Counted from the first letter of the stretch, positions 35,501-47,290 are shown. The stretch is 64,000 nt of DNA from Rhyacichthys aspro (GCA_036850595.1 CM072151.1:22669307-22733306), one strand, 5' to 3'. Notes: generated by a model from the sequence alone, not told the origin. Program-made: numbers and translations.

Positions 35501-38500
35501 CCTGTTGCATTTGTGTTGTGAAGCCTATAATCATCCTATAATCAATCATTATCACTGTGCCTTTTCCTGGGGGCCAGGCCCTGGGAGCTTAATGACTGAA
35601 TAAGAAAAACACTTACAGCCGTCACCAAGAGGAGTTGTTAAGGTCACTCAGTAGAAAGTACTGCTCTGATGCACTGAGGCAAACCAATTCCACACAGCTT
35701 CATATTTAAATGTCACCCAATAAATGGAGCTCTCACAGCGAGACAATCTTACCTTCTCTAAGCCCTCACCAGACCTCTTTACTTATTAGTGGTGCACACT
35801 TTCAGCATGAACCAATTGTTCAACATGAATTCACTAAGGCCTCATAACGTCATCAGAGATCCAGTTGCAACCCCACAGAGCCAGGCTAACTCAGGAACAA
35901 CAATCACGGGAGGAAATGCTCCCTGAGTCTTTGAGACTTTGTAGACCTTATAAGACCTTAAAAGGATAAATGAAAAAGGGGATCTTTAGGCATGTTTCCA
36001 CTGAGTAGTCTGTCACCGAAGTCCACATTATACTATGCAGCTAACTGGCCTAAATTCAAGCTGATGCCTGTGTCATAACAATAGTTTCCATCCAGAATCT
36101 CTTTTCATTCATTTTTTAAAATATATTAAAAAGTGTTCTGGATGCTGTGGGGTCAAAGGTAAAACTGATGTCCTATTGTACAAAAGTAAGGAAAACAGCA
36201 AAGATCCATTTTGACGTGTGGATGTTTGACACAAAATCACTCATCACTCATTGTGTCTGTGGTTACTGTAAGGTCTATGAACGTTGCAAGAACAAATAAA
36301 AAGACTTATAACCTGCAATAAACTTGTTTTTTCAGCAGCAGGTGTTGCTCTACATCTTAGTAACTTAAGTTATGTTATTAGGACTTAAGACGTTGTCTAG
36401 ACTTTATGATCAAGGAGTTTAAAAGATACACAAATGTCACTGCATAACTTTTTAGCCTTGGCATTTGCCATCTAGGGGTATTGATTGACTGTTTGAGACT
36501 CTATCACACTACACATAAGGTAAAGAAAGTCAAAACACTGGACCCTAAATGACTCATATTTGTACAAAATACACTAAAATTACCCTATTGTTTCAGAAGA
36601 CAAGATCTTCCAAACTTGCCATCTAAACTGTCTCTACTTTTAAATAAAGAAGGCCCTGATCCTGGGGCAGAGGGATATGTGCCCTCTGCTGGCTTAAAGA
36701 TACACAGGCTGCTTTAAGTATGTTTAAATATCGTCATTTTTTTATTCAAAACATAGGTCAGGTATCTGCTCCTGCAGTTAATTTGATAAGATCCTTACTG
36801 TTCGCTGGGTTTAAGCTCAGCCCTGAACTGTTCAGCTGTGGTGAGTAATAAGGTTTACATCGCTGTGCATTAAAAGCACCTCCGCGTCCTCCATGGTCTC
36901 CACACCAGGAAACAGCGCAGCATCACTCTTCTCCAGAGAGAGTGAGAGAAGGGCCAATTTAATGCCTAACGGCTGAAAACAGACTGAGACAGACTGCTGG
37001 ACATGCACCGACAGCATGAGAAAAGGATGACAGACCCTACGAGAGCATAGCTGCGGACCTGGCTTTGGCACTTTTTAAGTGATTAAAAACACACCGACGC
37101 TTTCCTTCCTTAGGGAAGACAGCTGAGAGAATAGACAATATACAGGCTTTAGACTGAACAATGTAAAAGTGTCATGATGCACAAAGTATTTATTTTAGCA
37201 ATTTGTTTAGCATTTTATGTTAAGGAATTTTTCACGCAATCATTTTGTTAGGTACAGCTGATTAGAACTGGATTATTTTTTATATAAAATATATTTTGAC
37301 ATGGGTCTAGATTCAAGTATTTTTATGTCAATTTGTACACTAATACAAAAGTAAATGCCCTGCTATTTCACCTGCAAACATGGTAACACTTCTTTTTTCT
37401 ATTAGTATGGAGTTACTAATCAATTTTTTATTTATTTTTATTTTTATTCTGGGAACAGTATACATTTTATCCAATAGTTGGTTACCAAGCAAAACCAGTG
37501 ACAGCCTGTGCTACTGTGTGTTACTCTTTTATTCTCTGTTTACATCTTTCAGATCAAACTGTGATATAATATGCCTTGGTTTTTGATTTTATATAGTCTT
37601 GGCTGTAATATTTCTGTAAAAATGTCTTCACTGTTGGACTAATAAAGCATTATCTTATCCTGTGTTCACATCGTGAAAATAAACCTGAATTCACCACTGA
37701 CAGAGAAACTAACATCAAATGTGTACATTTTGAAAAATGCATTACCTGTAGCAGCTTTTTCCTCACTTTATCCGTCTGGTGGCTTTTGTACAGCACCATG
37801 CTTCATGGTGAATAAAGGTCACCACTGACAGCAGCTGAACGACAAAAACTGTAAATGGAGTTAATGCAATAGAAGCACATTGACGGCGCACAACAACAAG
37901 CAGCTGCTATGATATTACAAAACTTTGATCTGACATAAAGTGAGACTAGTTTGCAAAAAAAGTTTGACAGAAACAACTATTTATGTTCATTTTCGGTGAT
38001 TTTTCTGACCGATGGATTATGTGTTTTACACTAGTTTTATATCATAACATTATGAATAATAGCAGTCGGACTGAACGGTGCAAACACAAAGCCAGAAGTT
38101 AGCAGTAGCTTTACTACAGAACTAAAAAAAACAACAGAAAAAAGTAATTCATCTGCTGGAAACAACAACACTTATCATATGGCAAAGTGTCATTCTGTGT
38201 AGTGACAACAGAATCCTGTGTGTGTAATGTATGTCATGCAGTTCATACTCAATTAGTTTCATCCTGGACGTTGTTTATTTTTGTGATTAATGTCTGAAAC
38301 AAAGCGGTCTCTGTCATCAGTTTAACACAATCCTCAGTCTGTGGCCTGTAGGGACTCATCCAGTTTTGTAAAACAAGCCTGGAAGCCACAATAAATCCAG
38401 CTACCACCAAAGGGAAACACCAAAGGACATTTCAAAAAGCATGAAGATATGCCCCAGTTTCATTACCACATTTCCAGCAGTTATTGTCTTTTAAGAGACC

Positions 38501-39490
38501 TGTTTTAATGGTGTAAAATCCAATGTTTGAAATTATGTTACACCATAACTCTTTTCTCATTTCATTACCAGGTAAATTTAACTAGTCTTGAACCACATTC
38601 TCCTCTTCTGCAATTGATTTAAAACCAAAGACAGAACTCACACTGCCCCTTAGTTGTAGGTATTTACCAAAATCCACTTTATCTGTCAGGTTAAATGTTT
38701 CCTTAAACATATGACTTAAAATGGTAATTTCTATATACACTTTCTACTGTTTCTATTCCTTTTTCAACATATTTCTGGGAGATTTTCTGATAATGCAGGG
38801 TTATTCCACACAGAGGAACACAGTTTGATACCCAACTATTTCCTACCGACTAGGATCCAACTACACCAGAGAAACATGAGCTTGGCACAGCAACAATGTG
38901 CATCCAAGAAAGAGTCTCAGGTATGAAAAACTGGACAGCACCAGGCCCTGACATGATGTATGCCTATTGGCTAAAGAAGCTCACTGCACTCCATGAGCAC
39001 CTGGCAGCACAAATGAACCAGCTGCTAAAGGATGGGACTCACCCTGAATGGCTAACTGAAGGCCGGAGAATCCTGATCCTAAAGGACCCCCCTGAAAGGA
39101 ACAGTCCCATCCAACTACATGCCAATTACCTGTCTCTCCACAACATGGAAACTCATGTCAGGCATCATAGCAGCTAAGATAAGTGGGCATGTGGATCAAT
39201 ACATGAGCACAGCACAGGAGAGCATAGGTAGAAATACCAGAGGAGCAAAGCACCAGCTGCTGGTAGACAGAACAGTTACTCGTGACGGCAAAACCAGGCA
39301 GACCAATCTGTGCACCACCTGGATTGATACAAGAAACCTTCTGACTCAATGCCATTCATTGCAAACTCAATGAGGCTGTCGAAGACCACCCTTGAGGCCA
39401 ATTGCAAGCCAATTGCGCAAGTGTCCATCAGATGTGGCATTTACCAATGAGATGCACTGTCCCCACGGCTGTTCTGCATAGGTCTGAACC

Positions 39491-39536
<46 letters not shown>

Positions 39537-42500
39537 CAGAGGGCAGTGGAAACATAGACACTCTTACAATATTTTCACTAACGGCAAAGGTTTACTGTTT
39601 CAGAGTAACAAGCTGGAGAAGATTCCGGAGGGGGCCTTTGACAACCTGTCAAACCTGAGGGAGTTACATCTGCAGGACAACCTGCTCAGCAATGAGGGCA
39701 TCGATAACCAGACGTTCAGGTACAGCTTAGCCACAGACTTCACTTCTGAATAAAGACATGATGGTTATGCAATATAGTGGTGATGTTTAACCTACTCTAC
39801 CTCTTCAGAACATTGACCACAGTTCTCTCACCAGTTCAACTAAGAAGTCACTTGTATGAGCATGCATCTTCAAACCTGTCTAGATGCCTTCTTTGAAACC
39901 TTTTTTTTAATATGTCCCAAATGACTGGGAACGTCCACAGAATAATCTTAATACAAAAACATAAATGAGAACTTCAGAAGTTTTTGTGTGTAGCTATAAA
40001 ATAGTTGTTTAGAACCATTTCTAATGAACACCAAGAGTAAACCCACACCATTTGTATTGTGTGTTCCATTGCTCAACATCTGTTGTACTGCAGTCAGCTC
40101 AGCAGTCTGGAGTACCTGGATCTGTCCAACAACAACTTGAGTGTGGTTCCCAAGGGCCTTCCTCGGAACCTGCTGCTCCTTCATTTGGAAAAGAACAACA
40201 TCCGCAGCATCCCCCAAGACTCTCTCAGCTCGCTCCGGAACCTGGAATACCTCCTCCTTCATAACAACAAGCTGAGGTCCCGCTCCATCCACCCCACAGC
40301 TTTCCAGGTAGGCACCATATTTACTGTTGCATCAATCATAGATGTGCCATGTTTGATTCTAACAGCAAGAAGAATTGACATCTTAAGTCTTATGGCACAA
40401 ACAGAGAGCCTTGAGAATGCACCTTTTTTGCCATGATAAGTATGTGGAACAGATAGTTATAATATTTGGAAAGAGCTCAGAAAAATAAATAAACAATAAT
40501 AAAACCTTTTGTTAGCTCTGTGACTGATGACCACCTCAAGGGTCCCCACCTTACGTCTGAATTATCTCGGTCAGGCTCCAGCCCCGTGAGCTGTAACAAA
40601 ATATTTGGTCAGTAATGATGGTACAGGTACAGCAAAGTAAAGGTTCACAAAACAGGTAGAAATTGACTCATTAATTAAAGTGTCATTGGTTCAAATAGCT
40701 ATCAATTTTCCATTTACAAAATTATCGATTTTTTGATCCGCGGGCAGTCTCATTCATCCAGGCTCCTCCAGAGGCCTGGGAGCTTGGGGGTTCTGTGCAG
40801 TATCTTGACCGTTCCAAGGACTGCGCTCTTCTGGACTTTTTCCTGGGATCTGCTGTAGCCACTCCTCCTCCTGCCCCAAGTACTCCGATGACCATGGGCA
40901 CCACTGTTGCCTTCACTTTTCAGGCCTTCTCAAGTTCTTCTTTGAGGCCATGGTACTTCTCTAGCTTCTCAAGTTACTTTTTCATGATTTTGCCATCTCT
41001 AGGTATTGCAATGTCCACCACAATGGCCTCTGTTTTTTGCCCACCAACACAATGCCCGGTTGGTTTGCCATTACCATTTTGTCAGTCTTTATCTTTCACA
41101 TTATCTTGGCTTAGTCACCTTCGGAGGTGTTTCCCACTTTGACCTCGAGGTTTCAAGTCCATACACTGCACAGATGCTCCTGTACACTATACCAGCCACT
41201 AATGGTTATGGTGTTCCACGTATGCTTTCCCTGCCAGCAACTTAAACCCTGAAGTTGTGTCTGCACCTGGGGTATTATCCTACCTAAATACCTACCTACC
41301 TACATACATACATACATACATACATACATGTAAATGAAGCTTCCAACAAAGCCCATTTTTTATACATGTTGGCCAGGTTTGTAAAACGGGACTTGTTTCT
41401 TCGTGCAGTATGGGATTTCTTTCACAGTGATAACCCAGGTTGAAAGTTTTTCTTTGTGTATGTATTTGTATATTTCCTGCCGTCTGGGGTTACCTTAAAT
41501 GTACCTTCACGCTTAGCCAACCAGGTTACGCAGAGCAGTTATTCAAGCTTGCTTTGGCCTCGTTGCCGTTCATGTGTGGGGGATGCCGATTGACAGCTAT
41601 GATCAGACCTAAAGACCGGTCCGCGGGTGTGTCATTTGACGCCATTGTGCACGGAACTTTTGAGGAGTTGGCTAGGTGGAGACCTTTTGGGTCAAGATGG
41701 CAAGCTATTGAAATCACAGCTGGTAGCCTAAGGACAATGTCAAGCCACAGATTTACATTCCCCCCTACTGGTCTGATAGGAGGCTGTCACGGCCCACATC
41801 CCCCACCATTTCATGGTACTGACAGCCACACATACACCACACACTTCCCCTTTTCCCCATGGACAATTATTTGGGCAATTAATTCTGAACTATTGCACTG
41901 TTGCGCGGTATGTGAACTTTCACTGTGTGGATTTGCGTCAGTAACAACTATCGTCATTAGTCACCTGGCATTTTTTTTACTTTATTAATGTAGAGCTTAT
42001 TGTGACCTGAATTTGATTATGCTGTGAATTACACCTAAATAATATTCAAGTCCATTTATCTACTTATCAACATGTAAACCTTCAACTGCAATACTGAAAA
42101 TAATTGGGTGATTTTGGATTTGTCTGCATTCTATATCACTTTATTATATGGTACCAACACCAGCCTTCTTTCTCTGTATATTACTGACCACCAGCTCCAG
42201 CAGCCGAACCTGGTTATCTGTTTCTAGCCCATGCCATTACCCAAGTGTTAACACCCGCTAATATTAATTATATATTATTCTAAATTATATATTATTTGGA
42301 TTTTCCATCTCCAAGTGCACCCTAAGGCAATCAGAATGACTGTTTTTCTACTGTTTTATTTTACTTTTCAGACAGACAAAATATTTAATTTTTTTTTACC
42401 CTATGCATGGTCCTTCTGGCTATCATCCTACTTTTTTCAACTTTTCCCGTTGCATGTCTGTTGCATGTCGTTTGGATGCAGGGGTGAAGTAGCGGTCCTT

Positions 42501-45500
42501 TGATCTCAGGTCCAAGAGTGTTGTGAGATAATACAGGGACCCTGCATCGATGTGACCAAAACACTTGTCAACTACTTCTAACAGGGTGCTCTTTGAAGTT
42601 TTAACTCTGTGGTCTGTCGCAACGATCTTGTTTAACAGCCTCCTTAACACTTGGATGGCGGGGATCACATCTGCAGCTGTGGATGTAGCTTTGCTCATAT
42701 CTAGTCAGCTGTTCACACTGAGCCACAATTGTTAATATGTTTTCAATTAGTGTCCATTGGTTTGCACTCAGAGTCTGATTATCTGCTCCATAAGCTGCAG
42801 GCGCTGGCTTATGCTGCAATAGACTCCTCAGCATGTAAGACATACTTATCGCAAGGGTACGTCTTGCTGAAGTCATGCTGCTTTCATTCCAAGTCATGTC
42901 TGTGACTCCAGACGGGAGGTAACGACTTGGGAATGCTTGAAATTTCCTACAATTTTTTGCCTTTTTGACACACACTCATATATCCTCCTTTGGCTCAGTG
43001 CAGCCTCGTTTACGGCAAGCTAAGTGTGCCCCATACAGCTTAGACTATCAACTCCACATTCATCCACAGCCTTGACCACATACCATGCATTGTCAGGACG
43101 ATGTGCACATGCTCTTTGGTTATGTTCCAATGCCATTGCATAGTTTCAAAGGCCTCACTGATCGCTGTGGCAGTGTGTGAGCCTCAGAATTCCTGAGAAT
43201 GTAATGTCGTTTTATGAATGCTGTAGTCCTCATCTAACCACTGTGCCATCAAACTTATCATACACACCGGACTAACATGTAAAACTGATGTCCAGTGTAC
43301 TGTTATTGATCAGAGTATAGACATGTGTGGCAAGCATATCATGTAAGGCTGTCTGAAAAGTAGCGACGACTTGGAACTTCATACGCGGCTCCAATGATGC
43401 ATTAGTTGGCGAATCCTGGGTCTTCCGCTACAGAAAAGGGCTTGTCGTGAAATGCTAAAAATTCAATGATTTTGTCATTAATTGCTTAAGCCCTCGGGTC
43501 GTCTCTATCAAACCTCTTGACTTTTGCAATGCCTCATTGATATGCACTAGCCCAGATGCCTTCTTGCTGGTGGTGATTCGGTGGCAGAAGCAGCAGACTT
43601 ATCTGTGTCTTCCGTCCATATCCCATCGCTGCGATGATGAAATTTCAGGTGACTTATGAGATGTCATGTGATGTCAGGAGGGCAACAGCCTATGGCAACA
43701 TCCCTCTTCTTCTTCTTGGTTTTTATGGCCGTTGGCAAGGCAACAACAGGGTGCACTGTGTGCTTTTGAAATATGCAAAATTCAAGCAATTTAGGTTTAT
43801 TACTATGGGCTCTATTTATTAAACCTTTAATTATCGGAATTATCTGAATGAAATATTTTTTTTCAATATCGGACCGATAATTATCGGTGCCGAGAATTAT
43901 TGTGCATTCCTGAACAAAAGTGCCAAATTCTTTAAAAATGCTCAGTTAGAACGAGGCTCCAGTTCTGCGTGGACCTCTACACTTGCAGCTCACTGTATAT
44001 GTAAGTCCTAACTAAACACTTCAGTTAAGTTTATCCTGTTTTACAGGGACTGAAGAAGCTGCATACTCTCCACATGTACAACAACTTACTGGAGAGAGTT
44101 CCCCGAGGCTTGCCCCGTCGAGCGAAGACTCTAATGTTGCTACACAACTCAATTTCGGAAATAGGTCGCAATGACTTGGTTGTACTTTACACTCTGACAG
44201 AATTGAACCTCAGCTACAACAAGCTGAGTAGCCCCAAACTGCATCATGAGGCGTTCAGGAAGTTGCGTAATCTGGAAAACCTGGATCTTTCTGGAAATAG
44301 CCTGCACTCATTCCCACTGGGGCTCCCTCGAAGTCTGCAGGTCCTTGAAATCAAGAACAACCAGCTCACCTCGATTCCAGACGGGGCACTGTCTGGCATG
44401 GATAAACTAAACAAACTCATCCTGAGGAACAACCGGCTCAAACTCAACTCAGCCTATCAGGGAGCGTGGATGGAGCTCAGTGCACTCACCGTGAGTACAT
44501 TTATATTTGGAGGAGACAGCTCTAGTGATGCTCCTTTAAATATACAGTTTTTAACTCCTTGTATTACAAATGTGTGTCTGTCTGAAAAAAACAGTGAAAA
44601 GTCAATCCTTTACTTCATATGCATTTTACCTTTACTAAAACTTAAACTAAACATTTTTACAGGAAACAGCTATAGAACTACAACTATAAATGCAACAAAG
44701 CAAGAATCATGCGTCCAAAGTGAATTTAAAAAAACATTATTTTTCACAAAGAGTATTAATTAATTTTCAAGAAGAGAAACTCATTTCTCACCCTGTAGAC
44801 TCTGGACCTGTCCGGGAATGAGCTGTCCCACATCCCATCAGACCTGCCCGAGGCTCTGGAGTACCTGTACCTGCAAAACAACCGCATCTCCACTGTTACA
44901 GCTTCAGCATTTGAAAGCACACCCAACATTAAAGGAATTTTTCTCCGGTAAGAACAAGGGCATCAGATAATTGATGGTTCATGATACTTTCTGAGATAAG
45001 TATGGCTCCTTGTCTAAGTCAGATTCGGACAGGGTTCTGTTATAATACCGTTCATCCAAAGACGCATGAGATTAACATCTCAGTGGTATCAGTTTCAGTG
45101 TTGGCTGATTAGCTGGAGTTGTGTTGTTAGGTCAAATGGTATCATGGTGTTCATACAACAACAGATTCTTTCATATGTTCCCTTCAGGGATCGCCACAGC
45201 CAATCATCTAGTGGTTTGCATATTTAGTGTGGCATAGTTTTTACGCAAAGTGCCTCTTCATTAACCTGGCTTGGGACTGGGACAAAGGTACACTAATGAA
45301 CCCGTGTGACTTGACTCAAGTCACAAGGTATTTAGAAAATTCAATACTTTATTGGTGTAGTGCAGTGGTTCTCAAACTGTGGTACTGGTACAACTGGTGG
45401 AGCTCCGGCTCTATTTGGAGGTACTTGAGGATCTGATGTCTACAAAATGTAGGACTATTGATTTCTGCTACAACTTTTTATAATGCACTTTACTATACCA

Positions 45501-45957
45501 CTAAAGGTTTGGACTCTTAAAAAGCTGTGGAATTCAAAATGTGATTCTCAAAGAAGCAGCACAGCAAACAAAATTCATTTCATAACATTCATAGAGGTAC
45601 TGCAGATAGGTATGTGTTCATATAAAACTTGAACACTTGAAGACACAGAGCCGTATCAGCACTTGGAAAGACAAATATTTTCTGGGATGGTACTTGAGGA
45701 GAAGATTGAGAACCACTGGTGTAGTGCATGCACAGACCATCAGTAAAAAATGATGTTGTCTTGTTTGGAAAAGAGCATTATATCTTCCTTTTCTCTGAAG
45801 GTTTAACCGGCTCTCAGTGGACTCCATAGATGAGAGCTCATTCTCACACTTGTCCAACTTGCAAGTACTGGACCTCGGCAGTGGGGACAGTGACCTCTCT
45901 GTAAAAGAAGATGAGACAGACAGCGGTAAGATGATGAAGGAGGAGCAGGACACATAA
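31717..45957 (+). CDS. podn: Podocan, secreted small leucine-rich-repeat protein (gene span, 10 coding exons)
   Basis: Podocan is an extracellular-matrix protein of the class V small leucine-rich-repeat family; it binds collagen and restrains smooth-muscle growth in mammals (family knowledge). Ten exons with matching phases (240, 94, 65, 110, 157, 116, 214, 444, 149, 157 nt) give 581 aa, close to mammalian podocan. Residues 1-25 form a signal peptide. Residues ~43-58 hold the N-terminal cysteine cluster C-x3-C-x-C-x7-C. From ~75 onward come LxxLxLxxNxL repeats (LETLNLQNNWL, LEYLDLSNNNL, LENLDLSGNSL, LEYLYLQNNRI). N-glycosylation sequons include DNTT, FNAS, DNQT and LNLS. A charged, mostly acidic tail ends at TAA. 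Its position between scp2b and slc1a7 matches the human order. The LRR family is certain; podocan is chosen on repeat pattern, cysteine spacing and synteny. Confidence 0.92.
32287..32380 (+). CDS. podn: podn coding exon 2 (LRR)
   Basis: Encodes NNKIEEITVEHVSHLHLLET to LTSDG, covering parts of two leucine-rich repeats. Acceptor tttcAG, donor GTGAAC, phase 1. Confidence 0.92.
32529..32561. repeat. (CA)n microsatellite in podn intron 2
   Basis: About 16 uninterrupted AC units. Confidence 0.95.
33190..33290. repeat. Short fish dispersed repeat in podn intron 2
   Basis: The wording ctgcccactgctccacttga, then tgggttaaaagcagagaatg, matches a repeat common in fish introns. The family name is not known to me. 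Confidence 0.4.
33763..33827 (+). CDS. podn: podn coding exon 3 (LRR)
   Basis: A short 65-nt exon encoding LEDEGFEMLEQLAYLYLANN plus K. Donor GTAAGC, phase 0. Confidence 0.9.
34231..34266 (+). pseudogene. Copy of part of podn exon 1 in podn intron 3
   Basis: Reads LVDFPRDLSDK then TGA. The 33 bases equal podn codons 63-73 (31903-31935) except for two synonymous changes (CTC to CTT, TCG to TCA). The match stops at both sides, so it is a relic of a short duplication and not an exon. Confidence 0.85.
35080..35189 (+). CDS. podn: podn coding exon 4 (LRR)
   Basis: Encodes LSSAPKVLPHSLVSADFAAN to YKPKL. Acceptor ttgcAG, donor GTAACA, phase 2. Confidence 0.9.
35265..35421 (+). CDS. podn: podn coding exon 5 (LRR)
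   Basis: Encodes SVYLHNNKLMDTGLPDHMFN to LYRLHLK, with an NAS sequon. Only 75 nt separate it from exon 4, a very short intron. Donor GTCTGC, phase 0. Confidence 0.92.
38896..39495 (+). mobile_element. LINE fragment, same family as 1-577 (copy 2), in podn intron 5
   Basis: Reads NWTAPGPDMMYAYWLKKLTA and EWLTEGRRILILKDP, then after a frameshift IIAAKISGHVDQYMSTAQES, GAKHQLLVDRTVTRDGKTRQ and TNLCTTWID. The catalytic region after this is deleted; the sequence resumes with a piece matching 34-137 in reverse. It runs straight into an (AT)n tract. Confidence 0.8.
39496..39534. repeat. (AT)n microsatellite
   Basis: About 19 AT units directly after the LINE fragment and 70 bp before podn exon 6. Confidence 0.95.
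39604..39719 (+). CDS. podn: podn coding exon 6 (LRR)
   Basis: Encodes SNKLEKIPEGAFDNLSNLRE to DNQTF. It follows a 4.2-kb intron that holds a LINE fragment and an (AT)n tract. Acceptor tttcAG, donor GTACAG, phase 2. Confidence 0.92.
40094..40307 (+). CDS. podn: podn coding exon 7 (LRR)
   Basis: Encodes SQLSSLEYLDLSNNNLSVVP onward to HPTAFQ, with three repeats. Acceptor ctgcAG at 40092-40093 keeps the frame; a second AG 4 bp downstream would break it. Donor GTAGGC, phase 0. Confidence 0.92.
40720..41275 (-). mobile_element. LINE C-terminal fragment, restriction-like endonuclease region, in podn intron 7
   Basis: The minus strand reads, with frameshifts, NQPGIVLV, a broken stretch and KATVVPMVIGVLGAG. 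In intact fish copies this part of the family reads QPDIVVVD...VIDVAVP...KATVVPVVIGALGA, a PD-D type nuclease fold; here the PD has become PG. It likely belongs to the same family as 1-577 and 38896-39495 but in opposite orientation to the latter. Confidence 0.65.
41290..41330. repeat. (CTAC)n/(ATAC)n compound microsatellite
   Basis: cctacctacc followed by repeated tacatacata units. Confidence 0.9.
42390..43905 (-). pseudogene. ZBED-like hAT transposase pseudogene in podn intron 7
   Basis: The minus strand reads NQTLSANQWTLIENILTIVA and CEQLTRYEQ (near 42720-42790), then ATSTAADVIPAIQVLRRLL, LLEVVDKCFGHIDAGSLYYL and TTLLDLRSKDRYFT (42480-42690). These are C-terminal blocks of ZBED1/4/6-like hAT transposases. 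Upstream parts (42980-43600) are broken. The right edge holds ggaccgataattatcggtgc, typical of these elements' ends. No intact catalytic set remains. Confidence 0.75.
44047..44490 (+). CDS. podn: podn coding exon 8 (largest, about six LRRs)
   Basis: 148 codons with uniform repeats, from GLKKLHTLHMYNNLLERVPR to WMELSALT. It includes LNLSYNKL and LENLDLSGNSL. The size contrasts with the 65-214 nt of the exons upstream. Acceptor tacAG, donor GTGAGT. Confidence 0.94.
44799..44947 (+). CDS. podn: podn coding exon 9 (LRR)
   Basis: Encodes TLDLSGNELSHIPSDLPEAL to IKGIFL. Acceptor tgtAG, donor GTAAGA, phase 2. Confidence 0.93.
45170..45215. repeat. Short piece resembling an RTE-like LINE end
   Basis: tcccttcagggatcgccaca matches the wording at 54297-54316 (tcccttcaggggtctccata), the 3' part of the LINE fragment in slc1a7. 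Confidence 0.4.
45363..45718. mobile_element. Short hAT element in podn intron 9 with exact target duplication
   Basis: Inverted ends CAGTGGTTCTCAAACT at 45363 and GATTGAGAACCACTG ending at 45718. Both flanks are GTGTAGTG (45355-45362 and 45719-45726). 356 bp, no coding content; it lies between exons 9 and 10. Confidence 0.92.
45801..45957 (+). CDS. podn: podn coding exon 10 (terminal, charged tail)
   Basis: Encodes the last repeat (RFNRLSVDSIDESSFSHLSN, LQVLDLGSG) and a charged tail, KEDETDSGKMMKEEQDT, then TAA at 45955-45957. A strong donor sequence, CAGCG|GTAAGA, lies inside at 45925/45926, so an alternative splice to another terminal exon is possible. AATAAA signals follow at 46354 and 46420. 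Confidence 0.85.
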
Positions 45958-46353
45958 GGCTTGCTGAACTCAACTAACACTGAACTGCGCTGTCAAAACA
46001 GCGGCTTTGAATAGCTTTTCATGAGTTACATAATTCTGGCGCAGAGCACCAGATAAAGTCACTATTCCTTTTCCGGGCTGGATACATTTATATATCTTTC
46101 AACTTTAGCGTTATGTTGTATTGATTGACTTTCACATCTAAGTGTTTTTGTCCATTAGCATTTAAGAAGCCATATGAACCTACCTCCCTGTGTAAAAATG
46201 TCTTGGGAACCAAATACCATACACTTACAAGGCAAAAAGGATGATTGTATCATTGGATGTCTCTCCAAACTGATATTATTCCAATGTATAATATAGCCAT
46301 AATTGGTGATTATTCCACGATGTCCTATATCTGGTAACACTTTGTATTACAAA

Positions 46354-46425
46354 AATAAATACTCTGCCAAATACAAAATTACATTATCTTTTTAACATAA
46401 TGTGATACCTCAAAATACAAATAAA
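46354..46425 (+). terminator. Candidate polyadenylation signals of podn
   Basis: AATAAA hexamers at 46354-46359 and 46420-46425 lie about 400-470 bp after the podn stop codon. Use is inferred from position. Confidence 0.4.
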
Positions 46426-46429
46426 ATGA

Positions 46430-46798
46430 TTGTGGACACAGGCTTTCTATAGAAGCTATGAAGCACCTTCAACAGCAGCAGAAGAGATGGGCCAAAGAAT
46501 AGACAGCACTTGGAGAGAGCAGGCTGCACTCTGTCGGCTGAAGAGGCGTTAGTGCTCATGTCAGGTCATGTGTTGACCTCAGTGAATTAACCACTAATGG
46601 CTCTTTTCAGTAGCTTTTCGAAATTTCTGATAAGCTTTTTATTTGCAACATTTGTAAAATAATCATGTTTATTTAGCTCAACCCCATTAGAGACATTTTA
46701 TACACGTGTACCTCTGTGAAAAAGAATGAGTACAAAGATTGCTTTTGGAGACAGGACAGTTTACTAGCGTGAGGCCCATCTGCATCACACCAGTGTAA

Positions 46799-46829
<31 letters not shown>

Positions 46830-47290
46830 GAACAGTTGCTTCATTGATCAAACTGAGAACGGCTGGAGATATAGGAGTTGAACCAGGTGAATGCAGTGTC
46901 AATAATAGTAATTGAAGTTAAATGGTTATAGAGAATGGAGTGGGAAATGGTATTAAATGCTTTGAGGTTGAGGAGGATGAAGACACTGAGCAGTCTAGAG
47001 TCTGACAAAGAGGAGGTCATTTGTGATTTTAACTAGGACAATCTCTATATTGTGGAGGGGACAGAAACCAGATTGAAAGACCTCATTGAGCAGTGGTCTC
47101 ATTCTGACATAACATCAGACATAATATAATACAGCAAAATCATTTTTATTGAGTTATTATTTTTCTCTTGAGTAAAAAATGTTATACCGTTACTGATATG
47201 AAAAATAAAATTTTTTATTACATTTAAAAAAAAAAAAATTTTCTACTAAAATTTCTGAAAAGGTACCTTTCTATTGTTTGATTGGCTAAT
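46430..47290. other. Intergenic after podn with a TA tract and a possible repeat
   Basis: (TA)n at 46803-46829. The part 46860-47110 (wording like gaatgcagtgtcaataatag, gaaaccagattgaaagacct) resembles a repeat whose other copy surrounds the hAT at 10.9-12.2 kb; the family is unknown. No gene. Confidence 0.4.

Noticed and set aside
36832..37071. 79-codon minus-strand frame in podn intron 5
   Set aside because: No motif, no splice context and no resemblance to a known family; treated as chance.
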